Shown here: positions 30,844 through 42,600 of the stretch, one piece after another
How the letters are laid out: every line of letters begins with the position of its first letter
How positions within the stretch are numbered: position 1 is the first letter of the stretch
Assembly: GCF_037176765.1 (NCBI RefSeq)
Contig: NC_090021.1
Span: forward strand, 28,946,229 to 29,010,228
DNA from: Anolis sagrei
Taxonomy: Eukaryota; Chordata; Lepidosauria; Squamata; Anolidae
DNA length: 64,000 nucleotides
Direction of reading: 5' to 3'
Position numbers and translations under genes: made by a program
The notes under the pieces: generated by a model
What the model was told of the DNA's origin: nothing
Databases searched by the model: none
Seen by the model: the letters and a program-made list of their open reading frames with translations, nothing else

Positions 30844-33800
30844 TAGTATTTATATTCTGCCCTTCTCACCCTGCAGGCAACTCAGGGCAGATTACAATGT
30901 ACATATACATGGCAAACTTTCAATGCCATAGACACACAACATATATAGACAGACACTCAGAGGCTATTTAACAATCCAGCTTTTCATGAGGGTATTCTGG
31001 CCACCGGGGGAGCTGTTACTTCACCGTCCATTTGTGACATTGATGAAGTACTTCCTCATTCTTTGCATATTTGCTGGAGATCTTTAGAGCCTCGTAAATT
31101 AGTTAAATTAGTCTCCCCACATAAGTGGTACCTAAATGTCCTACTTGACAGATGCAACTGTCTTTCTGGCTGTAAAGGTTGACAAAAAGCAACACAAATT
31201 GGTCATAAGCTCACTCTGACCCGAGCTGACTTCGACCTCATGACCTTTCGGTCAGTAGCGATCTTAATGCAGCTGACTCCCAGCCAGCTGTGCCACATTT
31301 TTACTTTTTTCAGAATTTGACAATAAGAATTTTCTGAATGAGAAATGGGAGGGGAGTGTTTAATCTTTTTAGGGTTAATTGTGCACAGAAATGTATAAAT
31401 GAAAACACATGTTTTGCTGTCTGTGCCCCTGTTTAGAGGATTTCACCTCACTTTCTGTACCTGTGATCACTGAATTTTGAAAAAAAATGGCCTGTTATGG
31501 AAACAAGGATTTGAAATAAAGCATCAGTGGAGACACCTTTTCCACAAGATTACTTTCAGGAGTGGATTTCCCTTTCGAGCGATAGATTTCTCACACTTCC
31601 TGTGGTCTCACCTCCTTTATTAACTATGATTCATTTGTAAATTAAATGATTGTAACTCAGGGACTGCCTGTGTATGTTTGGGTGGTTATTACTGTAGAAT
31701 GTAACGCTGCTGCCTTTTTGCATACTCTCTGTTTCAGAATGAAACCTTATTGAGCTACCTCACCATAGAAGAATGTTTGACTTACACTGCTTTGCTAGCA
31801 CTCCAGAAGCACTCTCGTGAATTCATTAAAAAGAAGGTAGGTTAAAAGGTTTTCCCCTGACATTAAGTCCAGTCGTGTCTGACTCTGGGGTGTGGTGTTC
31901 ATCCCCATTGCTAAGCCAAAGAGCCAGCGTTGTCCGTAGACACCTCCAAGGTCATGTGGCCAGCATGACTGCATGGAGCGCTGTTAAAAGAAGGTATGTA
32001 CTATTAAATGTCTGCAAGATACTCTAATAATAATAATAACAACAACAACAGCAGCAGCAGCAGCAACTTTATAACCTGCCCCCTCTCCCCGAAGAGACGA
32101 AGGGCGGCTTACAAAACAAAATATAGATAAATAAGTAGTAAAAGAACAATTAAAACAAACAATTAAAATTCACAAATAACACAGTAATTGTTAAAACAAA
32201 TAATAGGTTTCATAAGTAACTTAGTGAAATAATAAAATCAACATGAAAAGTGAAAAATAATAACATGACTCTGTTAGGGCAATATATTCTCAGTCAGCCT
32301 CAACAAGTATAATAGAAGCATAAGACATTAATAAAAGCTGATCATCCTCCTCTACGAGGGCCTGTATACAGACATGTGTTAATTGCTTCTTGAAGGAGAC
32401 ATGTGTTTTTAATTGCTTCTTGAAGGAGAGGAGTGAGGGAGCTGTTCTTAGTTCTGGAGGAAGGGAGTTCCCGAGGGAGGGCACAGACACAGAGAAGGCC
32501 CCCTCTCTCATTCCCACCAACCATGTTTGAGTCAGGAGTGGGACCGAGAACAGGCCCCCCTCCGATGACTGCAGTGTCCGTGTAGGTTTATATGCAGAGA
32601 TGCAGTTAGTTAAGTAGCTTGGACCTGAACCAAACTTTAATTAAAATGATTTAGTGGAAAACTACAACTTTAAAATCTCCACTCTTTCACATAGCTCGGA
32701 TGGATCAAAGGGACATTTTGATCCATTAGGAGCAACAAAAAACAACCAGCCAAATCCATAGCAATGCAATTGATTGAAACCAAGCAGCATAGTATAGAGG
32801 TTTGAGCTTTGGACTACTGCTCTGGAACCAGGGCTAGATTCTACATTGAAGCATGCAAACCCCCTGGGTGAGCCTTAGGGTTGGGTGGGCCTTAGCATTG
32901 CCATAAGTCAGGATTGACAACCAAAGTGGACCACAGTCAGCATATGTCTGAGCTCATCAGGATGAAAGTTGTAGCCTTAAGCTTTGTCATAACTCAGATG
33001 TGGTGGCAGTAGCAACTGCCATGTCACGGTGATGAATCTACTCTGGGTTAAATCTGAACTTGGAAAGAGTTATTCAAGTTGCTGTAACCTCACCCACAGA
33101 TAGATTCAAAAGAATTAGTTTGAATTCCTTGATTTGGGTCCTATTCCTTGGAGTAAGAGAAAATAAATTTATTCCATCTTCCACTTGACAGCCTTTTGGG
33201 ATATTTCATATTCCCTCTGTTGTGTTCTTTCCAGGTGAAACATAATCAATTTCCTCCACCGTTTCTCACAGGGTTTGGTTTCCAGATAACTTGGCATGCT
33301 AGTCACCCTTAACAATATATTCCAATGGAGAGGTGACACGTGGTATCTCTCTCTCTGGCTTCTCTAATGTGGTTTAGTACCTGGACTTGACTGTTCCATT
33401 CAGGTTCTGGTTGGAGACCTTTTTATAATGGAAAAGGAGTGTCTTACCAACTGTTTCCAGATGGCAGCTATACAAAAGTATTAGTTCACATCCTAGTGGG
33501 TCTTTAAAATAATATTTTTAGCACATTACAGATGTGCCTTCTTGACTCACACTTGAAGCTGGCACAACAGCTTCTTAAAACTTGTTAAAATGTACATGTA
33601 GTTCACTGTCCATTGGCAAAGCAGCCTTTTGCTTCTGGTTTCACAACAAAGTGTTTCTGCAACAGGCTTGCCATTGCTCCCATCTGAGGGATTGATTCAG
33701 ACCACACCTAAATGCATTCTTGGCTATAAGCAAGAAAGGCAAATTTTCAAGTGTTTCCAGATGTACTGTATAACAATCACATTTCCACAGTTATCAAGTT

Positions 33801-36590
33801 GGAACGGGCCTTCTGTACTGTTGAAAGCTCTAAAACTTCGGAAACTTTCACATGAATAACTAGTGACCCCTTTTTCTAAGAAAAATGGCCATACTACACT
33901 CAGTTTGAAGTGCAATGGGTTAAACCCTTGTGCCGGAGGACTGAAGACCAACAGGTCGCAGGTTTTAATCCGAGGAGAGTACGGATGAGATCCCTCTGTC
34001 CGCTCCAGCTCCCCATGTGGGGACATGAGAGAAGCCTCTCACAAGGATGGTAAAACATCAAAATATCCGTGTGTCCCTGGGCAACATCCTTGCAGACGGC
34101 CAATTCTCTCACACCAGAAGCTACTTGCAGTTTCTCAAGTAGCTCCTGACATGAAAAAAAAACCTTCAATTTGGTCTACGATGGTGAGTTACACATTGCC
34201 CCATTCCAAAAAGGAATGAATGGATAAAGGTTTACATATAAGTGCTAATTTAAATGGTAGAGATACCAATTTAGAAATAATTACAGTAATTAAAACAGTT
34301 GGGAAGATCTAATCTGTTGTATATTTCTGCAGCCAGCTGTCAAGGTACCAGATTTTAAAGGACAAATTTAAGGGTCTACCCTCTCTCTACTTATAGTTCT
34401 TTTGTCTTTGTACCAGACTCAGCCTGAGCAGATATCCAAATGGAGGACGTCTTGACTAGACTGAGGAAAATAATAGTTATTCTATATTTGGTCAGACTTT
34501 ACTTGGAAAACCGTGTCCAATTCTGGGCACCACCATTCAAAGAAAGATATTGACAAGCTGGAACATGTCCAATGAGGGTGACCAAAATGGTAAAAAATCT
34601 GGAAACCATATCATTTTGTGTGATGTTACCTTTGTATTTTAAAGACTCATTTTTCCAGCCTGTTTTTTCCCCCTCCATTATTCAGAGTAATGTTTTGTGT
34701 GGCTTAAAAAGAAGAAGAATGGCAACCTTAATGGATGCTCAAGCAGCAGCTGGGCAGACAATCTTTACCTCCGGTTCTTCCTGAATGGTCCTTGTTTTTA
34801 CAGGTTGATGCTGTTATGGCTGAGCTGAGTCTCAGTCATGTTGCTAACAGTGTAATTGGAAGCCGTATTTTTCGGGGAATTTCTGATGGGGAAAGACGTC
34901 GTGTTTCAATCGCAGCACAGCTATTACAAGATCCCAGTGAGTACGGCACAGAGCTTTTCAGCACAAAACAAATACTCCTGTCCTTTTTGATTAGACTGTC
35001 ACTTGGTACGCACACCTACCACCCACCTCTCACCAACGTTTTTAATAGAACTTTTCATCTGTCACAGAGTCTCAATCTAAGGATGCTCATTAAACTTCAG
35101 GGGAGTCCAACATGCCCTCCCCTACCTGCCAGAGATTGAGCACAGAATGAGCTGCAATCTCAGTTTGGATGCTGATGGGATTTGCAATGACTAAGCCTCG
35201 GTTTAGACAAATTACTTACAATCATGATCCAGTCCTAGGGATAATTTGGGCAGACTGCCTGAGTCGCTATCTCAGAAGCTACCCATTCAATAATCCTGTC
35301 AAAAGTCTCCAGAGAAGGTGAGGTCTTGGTTGAGCTAGATGAGTCCTTTGGCCCTGTTCAAATATACCATTGTAATTGTACCAAGTCTTGGAATTGTTTT
35401 CATTTTTAAAATGTCTGCTCCAGAATCCCACCCATAGCCAGTCAACATGCAAACTAGAGGGACCTGGGAGTTGTAGTCCAAAAAGTTTATTTTCCAAGGA
35501 GGATCTGAGAGTTGGTGCCCAAAAAGTGTATTTCCCAAGATCTATTTCCACATGGCCATGACCAATTTTTGTGGATTTTTCACTCTTGTGACTAACCTAT
35601 GTGGATTACTTCCCAATATGGCTCATCTTCCCATTATGTTGAAAGTCATAGACACTGGGTAGCATGCATCAAATGGCTCCCAATTCATCTTGATGTTTTT
35701 AAAGCGCCAGAGTTAGGAAGAGGTGTTTATGGGATTGTCTATCCCAGTGGTTCTCAACTTGTGGGACCCCAGGTGTTTTGGCCTACAACTCCTAGGATTT
35801 CTGGGAGTTGAAGGCCAAAACATCTGGGGACACATAGGTTGAGAACCGCTAATCTATCCCAAGTGACAATAAGTCTTTGGGTGAATAACTTGAGTGAATA
35901 TGAGCTACCAATTGCTACCCCTACCTCTTGTAGCAAAATGTCTTGGGCCAGCCTGGTTTCAAATAGCAGTGTGATTCAACATAGTGTCCTGTGGATGCTT
36001 GGAATGGGGTATATATGTGTTCCAGCATTCATAGAATGTGGCCAGGACCAGGAGATATTGACAGTAGGAAAGTGCTCACTAATGAAGAAAGTCAATAAAG
36101 GAAAGGACAAAAACAAAGAAAACAAAAATAATGTATATAACTTTAAAGCAGACAGTGAAATAGTTCAAGGTTTCTCATACCTTAGTTATTACAGAATCAA
36201 AACTGTAGTAAAGGGTATAAGAAGAGGACTAGGACTTGGAAGGACAGCTATGAAGGAACTAGGCAAGTTTAAAAATATGTCATTGAATACAAAAGTCAGG
36301 ATTATCTGTGCCATTAAAGTCCTAGTTTCAATGTATGGTTATGAAAACTGGACAATGAAGAAAGCTGGAAGGAAAATCACCAATGTAGAACTCGGAGACA
36401 GTTCTGTGGGTACCATTTCTTGCCAAAAAGAAAAATCAGTGGGGTAAATGAACCACATTTAAACAACTATAACCCCCACCCTTGCCTTGCAGTTCTCTAC
36501 CTATTGGTTGTCATCCTTTGTTAGTCGACTCCCCATAAACAATAATGTAAGCCTATTTCTACTGAAGGCTTTCATAATTCATAGTTTTAT

Positions 36591-36622
<32 letters not shown>

Positions 36623-39600
36623 CTCTATTTGTATACCACCTTTCTAAGCCAGTTGGTGACTCAAGGTGGTTTTATTACAGATTTTATTATTCGGCTCAAT
36701 GTTGGTTAAAGATAAGAGAAGTCAAGGAGTGAAATGGCAGCATGTTCAGGAGGGACATGTTGTGTGCTCTGCCAGCCCTTGGCTCTTCACTCTTGCTGTT
36801 TCTGTGAAGAACCTCACTTTTGTTGAAGTAATCTGTTGTTTCATCATACAGTCTCTTATATGAGCCATCAAGCACTATTGTTATTTCCACAGAGGTTATG
36901 TTGCTAGATGAACCCACCACTGGTCTGGACTGCATGACAGCCAATCAGATTGTCTGGATGCTTTCAGAACTTGCTCACAAGGGGAGAATAGTGATCATTA
37001 CAATCCATCAACCACGGTCAGAACTTTTTCAGGTAAGGGGCATCAAAGCTGTTGCTCAGCATATTGCCTAATATGCTTCCAGTCAGAATCCAAATGGCTT
37101 GGAACTTCAGTACTTAAAGGAGTATCATTTGTATATTCACTTGCTCCAGGTGAGCTAGAGGGCCCCTCCTCTGTGTTGCATCAGTTTAGGCAATACAATG
37201 GCGAGCGAGCATGAGGAAGCCTTCTTTGTTGTGGCATCCCAGTTATGGAATTCTCTCCCATTGGAGATCCATTTGGCACAAATGGTGTATCATTTTGGTA
37301 CATAAAATGTTAACTTGAGCTTTGGAGACGAAATTGATTTAACACAAAACTTTCCATGTACATGGCTTTAAGGTGTTTACACTGGTTTTAATCTATTTTT
37401 ATTAGAAGTATTTCAAAACCAATGGATCCTGTATTTGTTTCCTACCAAGGTATTTGATAAAATCTGCATCATGAGTTTTGGAGAACTGGTTTTCTGCGGA
37501 GGTCCATCTGAAATGATCAGTTTTTTTAGTGGCCATAGCTACACGTGCCCTGAACACTCCAGCCCTTTTGATTTTTATGGTAAGTCTTTCTAAACTGAGT
37601 CTAGAAACTTGTTGGAAGGACTTGGAATGGGGCAGAAGTACCCTTCATCGTGATCTGGGAGTCTTTTCATGACACAGCATAACAATTTCTTCAAATCTGC
37701 AAAAACCTAAGATATAGTTTAAAAGAGTACATGTTCCTTGGACATAGAAATAAAGCAAGCAACAACTAACAAACTTCTGATTTTAGGAGCTAACAAAGGT
37801 TTTTTTGTAAGCAATATATCAGATTATTTTAGAAATATTGCTGTATTTTTCCCATGTTTGTAAACTATTTCCATCCATTTCTACTCTTTTCATGAGGAAT
37901 TAATTATATCATTGTGTGAGATATTCAACTATAATGTGATTGCACACAGGAAAATGTTGATCAATTGAGGTGTGCGTACATTTGCAATGATGAAGAAATT
38001 TCATAGTATAATTGAATATGAAACATGTACTCATTTATAACTTTAGGGTATAACAGGATACCAGCAATCATTTTTAAATTCCAACTTTAAAATCCTTGTT
38101 TTTTCAAACTATTTGGAATTTTACTTTGATTTAGTTTCATACTCTTATTTTTTTGATTATATGTACAGGTTGAGTATCCCAAATGCTCCTAAATGTCTGC
38201 ATGGCAGTGTCAGAAGTAGTGACACCTTTGCTTTCTGATGGGTCAATGAATACAAACTTTGTTTCATGAACAAAGTATTTACATTATTCTCTCATAAAAT
38301 TACCTTCAAGCTATGTGTATAGCAGTGGTTCCCAATTTGTGGTCCGTGGACCACCAGTGGTCCACAAGAACAAAATTATGGTCCACAGCCTCACCATTAC
38401 GACACCGTTGCCTTGAAACCATGCAGCAATGAGAGTGACTGGTCTCATTAAACCCTCTTATAGTGCCAAGTCAACAGGGATGTTGGGAGGGGAGAGGCTG
38501 ACTACTCACAAAAGATTAGTACTACCACATCAGTTCTAGATTATTACATATGGTTTTCTGTGGCAAGCAGATTACAACTACTGGATGGCATATGTTCTGT
38601 ATCAGAAATTAGAGCTGATGTGGTCTATCCAATGCAATTTTCTTAATCAGCATCCCAAAAAACCAAACTGAATCTAAGTTGACAAAAAACTTATTCATAA
38701 CCTTTTGGGTAGTAATATTGGAAAAGGTCAGATGGTCCTTGGTCAAAAAAAGGTTGGGAACCACTGTCCTATGGAAGCAAGGATCATATTGCATTGTATT
38801 CTCCAGGCCTCACAGTGCAATAGGATTCGCCTACAACTATCTTTTATCTGGAGGAGAAAAGAGCAAACAACTATATGATTAGAAGGGGATGGGAGAAGTT
38901 GAAATGAGGGCATTGCCTCCTCGATATTGGAGAGTGGTCCCTGGTCAACTGGTCTGTGACTTTATTCTCACATCTTACTCTTTATAAAACAAAGTTCCTG
39001 GGCCAAAATCCTATCTGCCAGGTTGAAATAAAGCAGTGATGCACCAGTAAAGGAAAATGAGCCAAGGGCAGAATTCCAACCCTAGGTTTCTATGGATTGG
39101 GCTATGATGAAAGCACAATGTGAAATGAATTGATACAATCTTGTGTGATAAATCTCCACAGTGGATCTAACATCCGTAGACACTCAAAGCAAGGAGCGTG
39201 AACTTGAAACCTACAGCAGAGTTCAAAACATTTCTTCTGCCTATAAGAATTCAGAGATTTTTTGCACAACTCTGGAGGCCATTGAAGAAGCAAAATGCAA
39301 TGCGAAGGAGCTGCCACCAGTTCCATTTAAATGCGAAGACTCTCCCAGTGTGCTTTGTAAATTATGCATCCTCTTAAGGTGAGCCCTGTCTTAAGGAGAA
39401 CATGGTTTCAGCATGTAAAGTCTCTCATCCCTCTTGAAGTGAGAATGAACTTGCCCTGAATTTCTAATATTGTATTCTTCCCATTCAGGAGGACAACGAG
39501 AAATTTATCCAGAGATAAGGTTGGCATAATAATGCGGATTTCTCAAAATGTCTTATTTGGCCTCTTTGTGGCATTCTTCCTTCTGAGGCTGAACAATGAT

Positions 39601-42600
39601 TTTCTTAAAGGAGGTGTGCAAGACCGTATAGGACTCATTTACCAGTGTGTGGCCGCTCTACCATTTACAGGAATACTCAATGCACTGGCCCTATGTAAGT
39701 CTTGTCTATTTCATTAGCAACAGCTATAGACATGTAGGACATGATTCCACGTACCTTTACCCTGAGATGATAAATCTTACTATTTGTTAGACTAGAACCA
39801 ATGAATCAATGGGATTTACCTATGTCTTGATTCACTAGTCATCAAGTTCTTCAGTGGATATAGTCTAACTTAGGGCTCCTCCAACTATAGTTTTTCAGAT
39901 GTTTTGGATTTCAGTGTCCTGAATGCCTGACTGTTGACCCAGCTAGTTGGGACTTCTGTGGGTTGAAGTCCAAACATCTGAAGGAACAAAGTTTGGGAAC
40001 CATGAGATTAACCACAGTAGTATTGAAATGTATGGCTTTAATTTGGAAGCATACATGTTGGAGTATGAATGTGAGGAGGCTTTCTCCTTACAATATACAA
40101 GCAACTCTGTTTTTGTGTTAGTAGGATCTGGAGCACAACATAAGGAGGTAGCAATTGTCCCCATCCCCACTCCATTAGCTATGATCCCAATGAAAACATA
40201 GTATGGAAAAACTATTAAATCTTGTAGCCAGTTCTGCTCAAAACTATTGTAGACATTGATAATAATGACACCTAGCTACTGCCAAGGAAAATAGTTACTG
40301 GGTTGTCTGTACGTACCACAGTCTTGATGCACATATTGTAATTTTGAAGAAAAACATATAAGAAAGTTAGTATGTATTATGGAATTACTGTGGCTCATAG
40401 ACAATATTCTATAAGGGAGCCATCTATATGATATTGTGATCCATTTTAACTATCCCATACTTTCCTAACACTGAGAAAATCAAGGAGGTAAACCATAGAT
40501 TCTTCTAAAAAGAAAATTAATATTTTAACACAGAATATTTTTTTGCTAAACATATGAGAGCATAGCATGTTTTCCTCCCTCTCAGTACACCTCTTAGTAA
40601 ATATGTCTACATTCTGCTTACAAAGTGGAACTAAATTCAATTTTGGATCATCTAAAATCAGGATTGCAAAGGGAGAGATTAATTGTGTAGCTTTTAAAGT
40701 TGTGAGCTGCTTTGGGTCTCAATCCTGAGAGAAAAGCAGGGTACTACTACTACTACTACTACTATACTCCTTTTCTTAACATGGGTGCAAATACCTTGCA
40801 TGACATGTTCAGAGATATCTATCAGATATCAACCTGCATAATGAACATAATAGGAGAAAATATAATACAAAGCAAACATGGAGTTGGACTACAATTCCCA
40901 GCATTCCTCACCACTGAGTGTACAGGCTAGGCCTGACAACTATTGTATTCTAACACTATCTGTAAGACAGTAGTTTATCTATACATTATACAACAGGAGT
41001 ATAGGTGCAAAGTTTTTTTGTTGCAAATCTACCTGTTTATGCTTTGGTTCACTATAGTTGTTTCTCCTTTGCATACCTTTCAGTTCCAGCTTTACGGGCT
41101 GTTGGAGACCAAGAAAGTAAAGATGGTTTATATCAGAAGTGGCAAATGTTGCTTGCCTATATTGTGCATTTCCTGCCCTTTAGTGTCATTGGTGTTGCGC
41201 TTTATTGTGTCTTTATATATTGGTAGGTACAACGGTAAGGGTGCCTTCTCAGCTGGGTAAATGTTTCTGCTTAGACATTGCAAGCATATTCCATTGATAC
41301 CACTGTTTTTCATAAAAATCATGGAGTCAATGTTCATCTTGTTCAACTTCCTGCTCAATGCAGGATCTCCAGCATCCCCAACAAGGAGATGTCCAACTAC
41401 CCCCACCCCCCACCCCCAACCCCAAACACACACACACTGGTGTCAGCTGCACATTTCCTTCAACCCATAATTGTAGCCATTGATAAAAATGTTGAAGACT
41501 AATAGTCTAGGACAGATCCTTGAGACCTCCTTCCAGGTTGAAGTTTAGCCATTGATCACTACTCTGAGTATGGTTTTTCAACCAATTAGGTTTCCAGGTG
41601 ACAGTATTGTCATGTATAAAGTATCTACTAAACTAGTGACCTGGTCAAAAGAAGTTGTAAGATTGTTTGGCAGGATTTGTTCTTGATAAACCCATGTTGC
41701 CTCCTATTGATCACTGCATTGTCATCAATGTGACTTTCACTGAATTAATCTTACATTACTGTGAAGTATGAACTGATGTGTGCATACTCAGTAAGACAAC
41801 ACTACTTGTTTTGGATGTACAGAGATAGGTGCGGGATATAAATAAAGTATGATTGTTATTATTATTATTATTATTATTAATGTGGCACCTATGTGAAATC
41901 ATCTTAGTGAAACGTTTCCCAACCTGGGGGTCGGGACCCCTGGGGTGGTCATGAGAGGGTGTCGGAGGGGTAACCAAAGAACATCAGAAAAACACAGTAT
42001 TTGCTGTTTGTCATTGGGGTTCTGTGTGGCAAGTTTGGCCCAATTCTATCGTTGGTGGGGTTCAGAATGCTCTTTGATTGTAGGTGAACTCTAAATCCCA
42101 GCAACTGCAATTTAGCAATTGAGTATTCATGCCACGTTTGGTCCAGATCTATCATTGTTTGAGTCCACAGTGCTCTCTGGATGTAGGTGAACTACAATTC
42201 CAAAACTCAATGTCCATTCCCACCAAACCCTTCCAGTATTTTCTGTTGTTCATGGGAGTTCTGTGTGCCAAATTTGGTTCAATTCCATCATTGGTGGAGT
42301 TCAGAATACTCTTTGATTGTAGGTGAACTATAAATCCCAGCAACTACAATTCCCAAATGACAAAATCAATCTCCCTCCAATGCCCACCAATATTAAAATT
42401 TGGCCATGCTGCCATTTCCCTCCGTTACTTCTCTATCTTCAACCAACATTGGGTATTTGTGCCAAATTTGGTCCAGTGAATGAGTATACATTCTTCATAC
42501 CAGATATTTACACTATGATTCATAACAAGAGCAAAATTACAGTTATGAAGTAACAAAAAACAATTATGGTTGGGGATCACCACATGAGGAGCTGTACTAA

